From: Paenibacillus sp. CC-CFT747
GTDB lineage: Bacteria; Bacillota; Bacilli; Paenibacillales; NBRC-103111
NCBI GenBank assembly: GCA_030323305.1
Contig: CP106741.1
Location: forward strand, 563,001 to 627,000
Direction: 5' to 3'
DNA length: 64,000 bases
This document shows positions 35,832 through 46,977 of this stretch, piece after piece. The translations under genes were made by a program, and so were the position numbers. The notes under the pieces are model-generated. The model saw only the letters and a list, made by a program, of their open reading frames with translations. It was not told the origin of the DNA and ran no database searches. Positions within the stretch are counted from its first letter, which is position 1. Each line of letters opens with the position of its first letter.

Positions 35832-37684
35832 CTCTCTGTTCCTCCTTGTTCCAATCGGTATCTCCAAAGCTCGCTTCCCGAGCCGTAATACACATAGCCG
35901 TTATGAACGGCCATTCCGCAGGTGGCCGGAGCCGGCAAAGACGCCAGAAACTTAACCATCCCGGTTTCGGGCTCCGCCGCAAAGATCCCCCGCTGAGAAG
36001 GCCCAGAATAACCGGACGCCCGGAAAGCTCAGCCGCCACAAGGCCCTGTCTCACGACGCCTCCCCATGCGGAAAGATCCGTCTGCTGCCGAACCCGTCCC
36101 GTATCCGCTTCCATCACGAAATAGACGGAGTCCGAGGTAAGCCCATGAACAAGGTCGCGGGAATCCGTAACCAGCTGGGAAACCTCCCTTGCCCCCGGCA
36201 CGGGGTACCAGACGGCAGCCGTCTTCCGGCTTCTCCAATCGAGCCGGTAAACGGCTCCCTGCCGGGCGGCCGGGACCCCGCCGCCGGGCGTCTCGATGCT
36301 GGTCCCCCCGATCACATCCCCGTTCGACAGAGCGGCCAGCGCGACGGTGCTTTGATGGGGAACCAGGTCCGTATGCGGCAGAAGCTCCACCCTCTCCTCC
36401 TCCACCTGGACGATCCCAAGCGATCCGCCTACCGCTCCATATCCGGGAAATCCGCCGTAAAGAACATGCCGGCCGTCCGGATGGGCAAGCGCCGCCCGGG
36501 GGCGGTGAATGGCATCATTCTCATAGAAAAGCCGCGGGCTTTCTCCCGGCCCTCTCCCCGGCTCCGGGCCGACCGGCAGGCGGGTATCCAGCTTATACAG
36601 CTTCCCGCCCGCATAGGCGGCCCCGAGGAGGACAGGACCTTGGGCGGCATAGGCGCAAATGTTGCCCCCGCCCCCTTCTCCAGCACCCGGCCGCCGAAGG
36701 ATTCCAGAAGGCCCTCCTTGGGTCGATACCGAAAGAGATGCATCGGATGATTGGAGGTGCCGTACAGGCAGCCGTCCGGGCCCAGGGCAAGAGGGAGAGA
36801 GCCGTGCCGTTCCCTTCGTAGACAAGGGGAACCGTCCGGGCCTCTCCCTCCCCTTCGATCACCAGCCGGTTGTCGGCCAGCTGCCAGTCCAGGATCCGGC
36901 GGCCGCCGGTCCGCGGGCGGTGCAGCTTGTTGTAGCCCGTTCCACCATAGGCGGACGGGGAAACCTCCGCTTCGCTCACCGGGACCGCCTTTCCTTCGGC
37001 CAGCCGGAACCATCGCTTCGGCTCTGAGGCCGCCTCCATCTCCGCTTCGCCTGCGGGCAGGGAGCCATAGACCGCTCCGTCGGCTCCCAGGTGAACCTGG
37101 CCGCTTCCCCGGCACGGCGTCCCGCCCCGGAATGTGGACCGGGCTCCATCTGCGGGCCTATAAGCCGCCAATCCGGCGGTTTCGGTTCCCAGTCCCGCAT
37201 AAAGCCAGCCATCCGCCCCCGCCGCCAACGTCATGGCATACCGGGAACGGTCGTCCAGCCGCCCCACCCGAAGACAGGTTCCCGTCTTTGGGTTCCAGCC
37301 GATCAGCCGGCACCCCGGGTAAGTCGTGGCGTACACGGTGCCATCCGGTCCCTCGGCAAAGGCGAAGCCAACGATTTCCTCTTCCGGCTCCGGCCGGAAC
37401 CAGGCTAGAAACTCTCCCTGCCAAGGATCGAGAATCATCAGCAGGGGCCCCGCTCCCGTCAGGAAGAGCCCGGATTCCGTGCTGTGAGAAGCAAAGGGAT
37501 AATCGCAAAGTCCTTCCGGGAAAGGAACCTGCCGGCATTCCCCCGTCTCCGGATTCACGATCAGCACGTAACCGCGGGCCGCCAGCACTACCCTTTCTTC
37601 CCCGCTGCCGTTCCGGCAGACAGCGCCCGAGCGGGTTTCATCGGCCCGCACCGGGATTCCCAAGCATTCCAATCGTTCCGTCAT
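35828..37684 (-). CDS. cytoplasmic beta-propeller protein (three frameshifts here)
   Basis: Reconstructed protein of about 619 residues without signal peptide. It repeats blade-like units such as YVLIVNPETGECRQVPF, GTVYATTYPGCRLIGWNPKTG and GCLYGTSNHPMHLFRYRPKEG, then VYYGSGSELWRYRLEQG at the end. The unit style (GxVYxxT, WNPKTG) resembles the propeller of the secreted gene downstream. Breaks near 36800 (C run), 36664 (G run) and 35988 (G run) each need one added base. It has a good promoter (37728-37756) and is coupled to the hydrolase by an ATGA overlap. It may be a ligand-binding or lyase-type propeller; the function is not known. Confidence 0.78.
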
Positions 37685-37727
37685 ACCCCATCTCCTTTCC
37701 GCCCCAACCGCACGGCGTTACACCCGT

Positions 37728-37756
37728 ATGGTACCTGTCCCGTTAAGGACTGTCAA
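37728..37756 (-). promoter_or_regulatory. promoter of the propeller-hydrolase operon
   Basis: Minus strand TTGACA (37751-37756), 17-base spacer, TACCAT (37728-37733). The spacer holds GTCC TTAACG GGAC, a small dyad. Confidence 0.75.
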
Positions 37757-38055
37757 TGGAACAGGCAGGGTCCTCGCCCGGAGGAGAACCTTTTCAATCC
37801 TTTTGCCGTTCGGATGCCCCCGCCCGGCCTTTCCAGGTGTAATCGTGTGGAACCATTTTTCTGTTTTCTTTTTATAAAAATTCCTTTACAGGTATATTCC
37901 ATTAATGGTATATTCAAATCAGGATAACGTTACCAGCCATGGAAGTTACGGGATGGTGCTGCCGTCCTTCCCTTCCCCAGATTCACTCCTATGACAACAC
38001 GTATGCTCTCATCCTGCTCCGCCCATTCTACGATCCCTTTAAGGAGGAATTATCC
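37757..38055. other. intergenic region before the SRPBCC gene
   Basis: No gene seen. Near 37885-37920 the plus strand offers TTTACA, an 18-base spacer and TATATT as a possible promoter for the SRPBCC gene. The AAGGAGG ribosome binding site is at 38041. Confidence 0.45.
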
Positions 38056-38553
38056 ATGTCCGTAACCTATGCTCTTGAGATTACCCGCGAATTCGCTGCC
38101 CCCCGTGATCTTGTTTTCAAAGCCTGGACCGAGCCGGAGCGTCTGGCCAAATGGTGGGGCCCGAAAGGCTTTACCCTGGAAGTGAAGCAGCTCGATCTTC
38201 GCCCCGGCGGGATGTTCTTGGGCAGCCAGCGCTCCCCCGAAGGCCATGTCATGTGGGGCAAATTCGTCTATCAGGAAATTACGCCGCCCGAGAAGCTTGT
38301 CTATATCCAATCCTTCTCCGATGAAGAAGGCAACACGATCCGCGCCCCGTTCAGTCCCGTTTGGCCGCTTGAAATTCTGAACGACCTGACGCTGATCGAG
38401 CACGAAGGGAAGACCACCGTTACGTTCAAGGGCGGCCCGGTCAACGCCAGCCCGGAAGAGCTGCAAGCCTTCGAAGGCATGAAGCCGATGGTGCAGGAAG
38501 GCTTCAAGGGAACCTTCGACCAGCTGGACGCTTACTTGGCCGAGCAGCGCTAA
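38056..38553 (+). CDS. SRPBCC (AHA1/START-like) domain protein
   Basis: 165-residue helix-grip protein of the activator-of-Hsp90-homolog-1-like family. ITREFAAPRDLVFKAWTEPE, RLAKWWGPKGFTLEV and the C-terminal MVQEGFKGTFDQLDAYL are standard. Such proteins bind hydrophobic ligands and are often paired with ArsR regulators; none is adjacent here. AAGGAGG lies nine bases before the ATG. A strong hairpin terminator follows. Confidence 0.9.
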   Translation: MSVTYALEITREFAAPRDLVFKAWTEPERLAKWWGPKGFTLEVKQLDLRPGGMFLGSQRSPEGHVMWGKFVYQEITPPEKLVYIQSFSDEEGNTIRAPFSPVWPLEILNDLTLIEHEGKTTVTFKGGPVNASPEELQAFEGMKPMVQEGFKGTFDQLDAYLAEQR

Positions 38554-38591
38554 GGAAGCCGGATAATCGGGTCGACTTTAAGCTCAACCAT

Positions 38592-38622
38592 AAAAAACAC
38601 CGGGCGCAGCCGCCCGGTGTTC
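38592..38622. terminator. bidirectional terminator after the SRPBCC gene
   Basis: ACACCGGGCG, loop CAGC, CGCCCGGTGT. An A run on the left gives a T run for the minus strand; the plus side is followed by TTCATTCTG. Confidence 0.82.
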
Positions 38623-38690
38623 ATTCTGTGGCCCGTCCCTTGCCGGACGGGCTTATTTGCTGCCTTCGTCTAGCCATGGCCGCGAAAGGC

Positions 38691-38915
38691 TCAGCCTTTT
38701 CTCAAGCGGCCCAGCTCGACCACCAAAGCGTCCATCTCGCTTACGCTGAATTGGTTTTTGCTTTGGACGTGCTCGTAGATGTCCAGGAGGTCTTCGTATT
38801 TCTCATAATCGAAATGCTCGGCTTTGATGGCGGCGCCGGACGCGACGCGAAGCTTTGTTTTGATCGCCTCTATCATATAGTCTACGTTCTCCAAAGATTT
38901 AACGGACAGGTCCAT
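38691..38915 (-). CDS. UPF0435 (YfkK, DUF1128) family protein
   Basis: 74-residue helical cytoplasmic protein. [38 protein letters not shown] and [19 protein letters not shown] align closely with Bacillus YfkK as I recall it. Function unknown. The ATG at 38915 follows AAAGGGG. It is convergent with the SRPBCC gene and divergent from the YjbQ-type gene. Confidence 0.92.
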   Translation of the reverse strand: MDLSVKSLENVDYMIEAIKTKLRVASGAAIKAEHFDYEKYEDLLDIYEHVQSKNQFSVSEMDALVVELGRLRKG

Positions 38916-38994
38916 CCTTGTACCCCTTTCCCCACTTGTTCTGGGTTCCATTGTAGCACTCCCGCCGCTCCGCCGAAAGTCCGACCGTTTGGGT

Positions 38995-39018
38995 CCCCCC
39001 GTTTCCGCCTGGTATAAT
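38995..39018 (+). promoter_or_regulatory. candidate promoter of the YjbQ-type gene
   Basis: TATAAT (39013-39018) with TTGGGT 18 bases upstream, about 33 bases before the start codon. Confidence 0.6.
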
Positions 39019-39050
39019 AGGGGAAAACCGATGACCAGGAGGGAATGTTC

Positions 39051-39449
39051 ATGCCAACCTTTACTCTGCGCACCACCCGGCGTGATGAAATGATCGACAT
39101 CACCGCCAAGGCGGCCGCCGCCGTCCGGGAGTCCGGCATCGCGGAAGGGCTTGCGGTCGTTTACTGCCCCCACACGACGGCCGGCATCTGCATCAACGAG
39201 AACGCGGACCCGGACGTCAAGCATGACGTGCTCATGCGGCTTGATGAAATCTATCCGTGGGAGCACCCGAAGTACCGGCACGCCGAAGGCAATTCCGCTT
39301 CCCACCTGAAAGCCATTACGACCGGCACCTCCCAAACCGTCCTCATCCAAGGAGGCCGGCTCGTTCTGGGAAGATGGCAGGGGATTTATTTCTGCGAATT
39401 TGACGGCCCCCGGGACCGCACCTTTCATGTGAAGCTGCTGGAGGGGTAG
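39051..39449 (+). CDS. secondary thiamine-phosphate synthase family protein (YjbQ, UPF0047)
   Basis: Small beta-fold enzyme of about 132 residues. The metal-type motif [20 protein letters not shown], the [18 protein letters not shown] segment and the [15 protein letters not shown]-like end (here [15 protein letters not shown]) are diagnostic. Family members can make thiamine phosphate as a side activity; the true role is not settled. The start at 39051 has AGGAGGG seven bases upstream. It precedes the DUF1835 gene by only a few bases and is likely cotranscribed with it. Confidence 0.93.
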   Translation: MPTFTLRTTRRDEMIDITAKAAAAVRESGIAEGLAVVYCPHTTAGICINENADPDVKHDVLMRLDEIYPWEHPKYRHAEGNSASHLKAITTGTSQTVLIQGGRLVLGRWQGIYFCEFDGPRDRTFHVKLLEG

Positions 39450-39454
39450 GAGCG

Positions 39455-40470
39455 ATGAACCCAAAGGTCCTTCATATCGTTAACGGCGATTCGGTTGGAG
39501 ATAAGCTAAAGAGCGTGTATCCGGAAGAAACGGTCCTTGTCTGGAGGGAAATATTGACCGATGGCCCCGTCGCCCTCCGGTTGGAGGATCCGGCCTTCCT
39601 CCGGGACCGAGCCCGGTATTTGGAAGAAGCCTTCGGCATTCCGTCCTCCCTCTTCCTCGCCGGCTGGCAGGAGCAGGAGACCGGGCTTGGGCGGGCCGAG
39701 GCCTATGACGAAACGGTGCTCTGGTTCGAGCATGACCTGTTCGACCAAGCCATTCTCGTCTACCTGCTGGCCCGCCTAGCCGCCTGCCCGGCCTTGCCCG
39801 GAAAGCTGACCCTGGTGACGCTGAACGCGTACCCGGGTCTCTCCCTTTCCTCGGCATGGGCCAGCTGAGCGCAGGCCAGCTCGCCGGCCTGCGGCCGAAC
39901 GGCTTCGCGGTCACGGCCGCTCAGCTCGACGCCGCCCGCCGGGCATGGGCGGCCTTCGCGGCGCCGGACCCGCGCGGCCTCGCCGGCCTGCTGCGGCAGG
40001 ACGCCCTGGGTGCGCTGCCCTACACGGCCGAGGCGATGCGGCTGCACCTGCAGCGCTTCCCGGCCGTGCGGGACGGGCTCGGGCTCCCCGAGCGGCTAAC
40101 GCTCGAAGCGCTGGAGCCCGGTCCGGCGGCGCCGGCGGAGCTGTTCCGGCGAGTGACAGAAGCCGAGCCCGGCTATGGGCTCGGCGATCTGTCCTATGGG
40201 GCGTACCTGGAAAGAATGAGCGGCGGCCCGGCCCCGCTCCTTTCCTGGGACCGCCCCGTCGCGCCGCTGCGCTTCGGCAGCCCGCCGCCGGCGGCCTTCC
40301 GCGAGGCGAAGCTCGCGCTGACGCCGCAGGCGCGCCGGGTGCTCGCAGGCGTTGCCGATGCGGCGGAGACGCTCGCCCGCGGGCACTGGCTGGGCGGCGT
40401 CCTCCAGCCGGCCTCCGGGCCGCTGTGGCGCTGGGACGCCGACGCGGAAGCGCCCGTGCTCCGTCCCTAA
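39455..40470 (+). CDS. DUF1835 domain-containing protein (frameshifted here)
   Basis: About 338 residues when repaired. The N-terminal DUF1835 domain reads [28 protein letters not shown] and [14 protein letters not shown]. The C-terminal DUF3658-like part has [18 protein letters not shown] and [14 protein letters not shown]. The frame breaks near 39846; adding one T to TTT gives [11 protein letters not shown]. Function unknown. The C-terminal half has markedly high G+C and Ala/Arg-rich codons. It follows yjbQ directly. Confidence 0.82.
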
Positions 40471-40497
40471 GCTTCTGCTCCCCGCCCCACGTAACCT

Positions 40498-43400
40498 CTA
40501 TGAAAGAGGCAGCACAATTTGAACCGTCGTTCCTTTGCCCAGTTCGCTGGTGATCTGCATTTGGCCCTGATGGTTCTCGATGATTTTGAAGCTGACCATG
40601 AGGCCGAGGCCCGTCCCTTTTTCCTTCGTGGAGTAGAAGGGCTCCCCAGCTTGGGGATCTTCTCTTCGGGGATCCCCATTCCCTCGTCGATGAAGAGAAT
40701 CCTAAGCCGGTTCCCGTCCGCCCGCTCTACCTTGACCTGCAGACGTCCCCCTTCCGGCATGGCCTCAATTCCGTTCTTGAGGAGGTTGATGAACACCTGC
40801 TTCAGCTGGTTCTCCACGCATTGAATGGGTGGAATATCCGGCGCAAACGAGACGTCGATCTCCACCTTGTTCATGATGGCCTGCGTATCCAGGAGCATGA
40901 TGACATCCTGCAGAATGAGAACGACGTCCTTGCGATGGAAATTCCAGACCTGGGGCTTGGCCAGAACCAGCAGCTCGCTGATAATGGACTCGATCCGGTC
41001 CAGCTCGGCCGTCATGATCTGCGTATAGGTTTTGTTATTCGTACCCGCGTCCAGCAGCTTGGTGAATCCTTTAAGCGCCGTCAGCGGATTGCGGATTTCG
41101 TGGGCAATGCCCGCGGCCAGCTGCCCGACAGCCGACAGCATTTCGGATTTGCGCAGAAGCTCCTCGGTGTTCTTGCGCTCCGTAATATCCTGCGACACCC
41201 GGAGAACGTGAATGATCTCTCCTTCCGGGTTCGTGATCGGCAGAATGGAGACCCCTTCCCAGAAAGTGTCCCCGTTCTTGCGCACGGTTTCCATCTCTCC
41301 GGTCCATTTGCTGCCGCTGTTCACGACCTCCCAGATTTCCTCGTACAGCTGCCGGCTCCCCCGGGGGCATGCAAATCCCGCAGGCTGCGGCCGATCACCT
41401 CATGAGGAGGGTAACCCGTCTGCTCGGTAAAGCGTAGGTTCACGTACTCGATGGCGCCGGTCGTATCCGCAATGACGACAATGCTTGGGCTTTGTTCAAT
41501 GGCATAGGACAGCGTCCGGAGCTCTTCGGCAGCGGATTTGATTTCCGAAATGTCAACAAACGTAAGAATAATGCCCTTGATTACCTGATCCTTCGTGCGG
41601 TAAGGCAGAATGTTCATGCTGTACCAGCTGCCGCTTCGGCTCTGAACCTCCCTTTCGAGAGGAATCAGCGTCCGGAATACCTCCTGCGCGTCTTTCACCA
41701 GCCCGTCGTATTTCAGGTTGTGGGAGATGTGTCCCAGGGGGCGTCCGATGTCCACGGCCATCAGGTTGATCTCCTTGGTCACCACCGGCGTAAACCGTTT
41801 GATGCACATGTCGTTATCGAGAAAAATCGTCCCGATTTTCGTGCTGCTGAGCAGGTTGTCCATATCGTTAGTGAGATCGGACAGCTCCGCTATTTTCAGC
41901 TGGTACTCGGTATTGACCGTTAGGAGCTCTTCGTTCGCGGACTGGAGCTCTTCGTTCGTGCATTGCAGCTCCTCATTGGATATAACGAGCTCTTCGTTGG
42001 CAGCCAGCAGTTCTTCGTTAGAAGCCTCGAGCTTCTCAACCGTATCCTCCAGACTGTCCTGTGCCATCTGAAGCTCGTGCCCGAGCTCGACGATCCGGTG
42101 GTTCATGTCGGCCTGTCCCTCGCTGACGAACCCTTCCGGCTCCACCGCGTTCTCCAAGCCCTGGGGCGCTTCTTCGAAAAGAAGAAGGAACAGGTCACCG
42201 GACGGCTTGTCCATAAAGGGCTTGATGACCAGGCTCACCGCCCGCTCTTCCTCTCCGGTTGGTAGGCGGACGCCCGTCAAGCGGACCTCCCTTTTTCCCG
42301 GCGGGCTTTATGAAGCCCCGTTGCCATCAGCGCCGAGAGCCGGGAAGAAGTCATCTGGTAGAGAAAGCTGCCGGTTCGGGCCCGGCCGGGAAGCAGAAAC
42401 CGGTTAACCGGCCCGCCCAGGTGGACGACCTGGTTGTTCTCGTTCACCACGAGGCAAGGAGGCAGGTATTGCTCCATAAGCGTTTCGGCCACTCCGTTGG
42501 AGGGCTGTACCGGATGGCCCTCCGGCAGGCGGGGGAAGGGTCTCTCCCCCTTCGAACGGACCGGCAGGGGAGTAGGAAGAGGGCCTGGACGTCCGTTGAC
42601 CCGGGAGAGAGGACCCGCCGGCTTCCGCCGGTAAACGTTCCACCGCCGGTCCTGCACCGTGAAATGCTCGGCCAGCTTGCCGAGCGATTCACTCGGACCC
42701 AGGAACAGGAACCCGTTCGGCTTAAGGGAAAAATGAAACATGGAGAGTACCTTATGCTGCATGGCCGGCTGCAGGTAGATAAGCATGTTTCGGCAGCTGA
42801 CCAGGTCCAGGTTGATGAAGGGGGATCCTTGATCAAGTTATGTACGGCAAAAACGACCATCCGGCGAATTTCCTTGCCGATCTGATACGACGAGCCCTTA
42901 CGGACGAAAAACCGGTCCAGCTCCCGCCGGGGCAAATACCGGCTGATGTCTTCCCGGTAAATCCCCTGACCGGCAAAATCAATCGATCCTTTGTCCAAAT
43001 CCGTGGCGAAAATTTTGACACTAAGGTCCCTTCCCTGCTCGTCCAGATAGCTTTTGAACAGGATGGCGAGGGAATAGGCTTCCTCTCCTGTCGAGCAGCC
43101 GGCGACCCAGACACGCAGCTCCCTGTGATCGGGCAGCGCGTCCACCAGCTCGGGAATCACCGTAGACCGTATCACCTCGAAGGCTTGCGGATCCCGGTAG
43201 AACTTGGTCACTCCGATAAGCAGGTCCTTCTGAAGAGCGGCTGCCTCGTCTGGAAAGGCTTCCAAAAAAGCCATGTAATCCGCCGTGTTCCCTATCCCAT
43301 GAAGCTTCATGCGGCGTTCCAGCCGCCGGCTCACTCCGTTCCTTTTATAAGAGGAAAAGTCGATGCCGGTCTCGAGCTCGAGCTTCTTCAGCACCTTCTC

Positions 43401-44056
43401 CTTCTGCCTTTCCTCAGCATCCGTTTCGGATTCCGGGGTGGCTTGGCCCTGGGCTTCCCTTTCCCCGGCGTCTAGTCGCTTCCCGAGAAACGAGGCCATT
43501 TCGGCCGGGGGAGCACGGCATCCACTGATCCCTCCGCAAGATTAATCGGCAAACCGGCGTTCCCGTCACCCGGCGCTTCTCCGGCCGGTACCAGAACGAG
43601 CCCTCCGGCTTTCTTCACCGCAGCGGCTCCCGCTTTCCCGTCCTCTCCCGCCTCTGAAAGCAGAATGGCCGCCGCCTTCGGCCCGCATTCCTGGGCCAGG
43701 CTCGTCAAGAAAAGGTCCACCGGTCGGCGGGGTCCCGGTAAGGGGTGCTCCTCGAGCCATAGGCGGCCTCCCGACAGAGTCATGTCCTTTCCCGTCAGGT
43801 TCAAGTACAGCCGGTTTGGCTCCACCTGGGTCCCGTTCCGGACGGGAAGGGCTTCCCTAGACGAATGCCCGGCCCATCCGTCCGGCTCCAAGCTCCGGGA
43901 ATCGGCGGGCAGGCAAGGAACGGCCACGAACGCCATTTCGCTGTCCGTCGGAACCCGGTTCATGAATGCCTCCAGGGCATTCCTCCCGTCTGCCGATACT
44001 GAGATGCCCACAATCCCGGAGAGCTGCCGGCTCCTCCGTGGTTCTGCAGTAGACAT
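40498..44056 (-). CDS. CheB-CheR-PAS-histidine kinase fusion (five frameshifts here)
   Basis: Reconstructed protein of about 1185 residues. The order is a degenerate CheB-like domain (about 1-190), CheR methyltransferase ([38 protein letters not shown], then [19 protein letters not shown]), a coiled coil of repeated EELxxxNEEL heptads, PAS domains, HisKA ([20 protein letters not shown]) and HATPase_c ([20 protein letters not shown]). The breaks near 43510, 42827, 42288, 41362 and 40647 are all repaired by one added C or G; the last restores [16 protein letters not shown] and a stop at 40498. The CheB domain lacks the catalytic His (VPCLP instead of VQHMP). It probably signals to an unlinked response regulator. 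Confidence 0.85.
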
Positions 44057-44209
44057 AGACTCCTACCCCTTTTCGCTTTCGAATTGGGCTTCACCATTAT
44101 CTTCATGATACACGAAGCGGCCGGCTTCATCTATCCTTCTTACGATGGAACAGAGGAGGCCGGCCCGTCTCGCAGGAGTCGAATCTTGCGGCTGGCAAGA
44201 GAAGCTCCA

Positions 44210-44797
44210 TTAAAGAATTCCGCGGCATAAATATCGGACGTGATCTTGGGCAAGCTTCTCCGCATCTTCAAAGGTTTGGCCGAAGGAGATGCAGTAGGTA
44301 ATGAATCCGTGCATGGACATAAACAGGCTCCAAGGCAGCGAGAATGCCTTCAGCTTCTCATCCGGCCTGCCCGCCAGAACGGAATGGACCGCCTCGGCAA
44401 ACAGATCGAGACACTCGGCCTGCTCGGTCCGCGAATACTTGCGGAGCTCGGGATCGGTAATCACGAACATGATTTCGTAATGGTGAGGATGCTCCAGGCC
44501 GAAGCGGATAAATTCCAGCATCATCTGCTCCAAATTGGCCAAGTCCCCCGGCGGGGCCTGGACGACCCACGCCCTCTGCATCTCCAGGAGCAGGTTGAAG
44601 TTCTCTTTGACGAGCGTATAGAACAATTCCCCTTTGTCCTTGAAATGGTAATAGAGCGCCCCATGGCTGTACCCCATTCCTTTCGCGATGCTCCTCATCG
44701 TCAAATTCCGATATCCCTGCGTAGCGAACAGCTCTTGGGCCTCGGCTAAAATTCTCTCTCTGCTCAACTCATGGACAACCGCTTTTCTAGGTGACAT
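44210..44797 (-). CDS. TetR/AcrR family transcriptional regulator
   Basis: 195-residue repressor. N-terminal HTH: RERILAEAQELFATQGYRN, TMRSIAKGMGYSHGALYYHF. The C-terminal ligand domain is helical and has no recognised family signature beyond EHPHHYEIMFV. The start at 44797 gives the common MSPRKAV N-terminus; the frame is open to an ATG at 44842. No divergent gene adjoins it, so its target is not evident. Confidence 0.9.
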   Translation of the reverse strand: MSPRKAVVHELSRERILAEAQELFATQGYRNLTMRSIAKGMGYSHGALYYHFKDKGELFYTLVKENFNLLLEMQRAWVVQAPPGDLANLEQMMLEFIRFGLEHPHHYEIMFVITDPELRKYSRTEQAECLDLFAEAVHSVLAGRPDEKLKAFSLPWSLFMSMHGFITYCISFGQTFEDAEKLAQDHVRYLCRGIL

Positions 44798-44872
44798 CGC
44801 CCAGCCCCCGCTCCCTTTACGTTTTCGGTCCTCCGCTGTCATGAACGGCCGGCTTCCTGCGATAACCGGGTT

Positions 44873-45510
44873 TTAAGGAAAGGTCTTATGCCCGATATAC
44901 TCCGCCTTTCCGGCCGCGATGGTTCCCTGCCCCTGGGTGACCTCCGTCATCCAGGAGACGAACTCTTCCGCTTCCGAGTTAAGAGGAAGGCATCTCAAGG
45001 TAACCTTATCTGTGAACTGGGTTTCTCCCAAGAGGGTCCCCCGGAGGCGAAGCTCATGCTCCACTTTGCCAAGCCAGGTATAGTCCAGTTCCACCATCAC
45101 TTCCCGGTGAAGCACCTGGTAGATGGGCTCCGCCGCCGCAATCCCCGCTGCCGCCCCGTCCGTGTAAGCCCGGATCAATCCCCCGCTCCCAGCATGATGC
45201 CCCCAAAGTAACGGGTCACCACCACGACCGTGTTCTTCAAGCCCTGGTTCTTGATCACTTCCAGAATCGGCTTTCCTGCCGTTCCGCTCGGCTCCCCGTC
45301 ATCCGACTGCTTCTGGCATTCGTCCCGTTCCCCGATCCGGTAGGCCGAGCAGTTGTGGGTCGCCGCGCTATGCTCCTTCTTGATCTCCGCAATAAACCGG
45401 ACGGCTTCCTCTTCGGTGGATACCGGCTTGGCGAAGCCGATAAACCGCGACTTCTTGATGACGAGCTCGGCCGCCCCCGGGCGGCTTACCGTTTTGTAAT
45501 ATTCTAGCAT
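44873..45510 (-). CDS. YigZ/IMPACT family protein (frameshifted here)
   Basis: About 212 residues when repaired. The Impact domain carries KKSRFIGFAKPVSTEEEA, ATHNCSAYRIG, QKQSDDGEPSGTAGKPILE and VVVTRYFGGIMLGAG. The frame stops at TGA; one added G in a G5 run near 45181 gives LGAGGLIRAYTDGA and the DUF1949 ferredoxin-like domain. The start at 45510 has GGAGGAATA. It is related to Bacillus YvyE and may contact translation factors. Function is not established. Confidence 0.9.
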
Positions 45511-45622
45511 TATTCCTCCTCCATCGCTATAGCGAACAGCAGCCAACCGGCTCACTTAAGATAAAGAAAGCGATCCATCGGGAAGATGAATCGCTGATTT
45601 ATTCTGTGGATGGGTGACACGC

Positions 45623-46977
45623 TTACGAATTCAAGCGGGCTTCCAGACGGGCCTTCTCTTCTTCATAGCCTGGCTTGCCCAGCAGGGCGAACATGTTCTT
45701 CTTGTAGGCTTCCACGCCCGGCTGGTCGAACGGGTTGACCCCAAGCAGGTAGCCGCTCAAGCCGCACGCCTTCTCGAAGAAATAGACGAGATAGCCGAAT
45801 GTGTAAGGAGACAGATCGGGAATGGTGACGATCAGGTTAGGCACTCCCCGTCGGTGTGGGCCAGCATCGTACCCTGGAACGCTTTTTTGTTGACGAAGTC
45901 CATCGTTTGGCCGCTCAGGAAATTCAAGCCGTCCAGGTCGTCCGGATCGGTGCCGATGACAATCTCTTCCGCCACCTTCTCCACTTGAATAACCGTTTCA
46001 AACAAGTTGCGGGTGCCTTCTTGAATGAACTGCCCCATGGAGTGCAGATCGGTGGAGAAATCGACGGAGGCCGGGTAAATCCCTTTGTTGTCCTTACCCT
46101 CGCTTTCGCCGAACAGCTGCTTCCACCACTCCGAAACGAAATGAAGGGACGGCTCGTAGTTGACCAGAATTTCGGTCGTCTTCCCTTTCCGGTACAGGGC
46201 GTTGCGGACCGCCGCATATTGGTAGGCCTGGTTGTCGGCCAGATTAGGGTTGGCGTATTCCATCATCGCGTCGGACGCCCCCTGCATCATCGCGTCGATA
46301 TCGACTCCCGCCGCCGCAATCGGAAGCAGCCCTACCGCGGTCAGCACGGAATAACGGCCTCCCACATCATCGGGGATAACGAAGGTTTCATAGCCTTCTT
46401 CCGAGGCCAGCTTCTTGAGAGCGCCTTTTTCCTTGTCGGTGGTGGCATAGATGCGCTTGCGGGCGCCCTCCTTGCCGTATTTCTTCTCCAGCAGCTCGCG
46501 GAAGATGCGGAAGGCGATGGCCGGCTCCGTGGTGGTTCCGGACTTCGAGATGACATTGACGGAAACGTCCTTGCCTTCGAGCAATTGCAGCAGGTGGGAA
46601 ACGTACGTCGAGCTGATGTTGTTGCCGACGAAGTAGACTTCCGGCGTCTTCCGGGAGCCTTTCGGCAGCAGGTTGTAGAACGAGTGCGTGAGCATTTCAA
46701 TCGCCGCGCGTGCGCCCAGGTAGGAGCCGCCGATCCCGATGACGACGAGCGCGTCGGAATCCGACTGAATGCGCTTGGCTGCTTCCTGAATGCGGCCGAA
46801 TTCTTCCTTGTCATAGTTCAAGGGCAGGTTGATCCAGCCGAGGTAATCCGAGCCCGCTCCTGTCCGGTTGTGCAGCTGCTCGTGCGCCAGGCGCACGGCT
46901 CCTTCGAAATACTCGATTTCATGACGGTTTACGAACGAAAGCGCCTTGCTGTAATCGAAATTCAGCTTCTTGTTCAT
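45623..46977 (-). CDS. pgi: glucose-6-phosphate isomerase (frameshifted here)
   Basis: Glycolytic enzyme interconverting glucose-6-phosphate and fructose-6-phosphate. [37 protein letters not shown] (PGI signature), [18 protein letters not shown] and the C-terminal [19 protein letters not shown] are clear. The frame ends at HTDGECLT; adding one G to GGGG near 45846 gives [17 protein letters not shown]. The repaired length is about 450 residues, as in Bacillus. An essential-type gene being broken supports sequencing error. Confidence 0.95.

Noticed and set aside
30243-44056. Programmed ribosomal frameshifting in the multi-frame genes
   Set aside because: No slippery heptamers with downstream structure recur, and the same defect appears in housekeeping genes; sequence error explains all cases.
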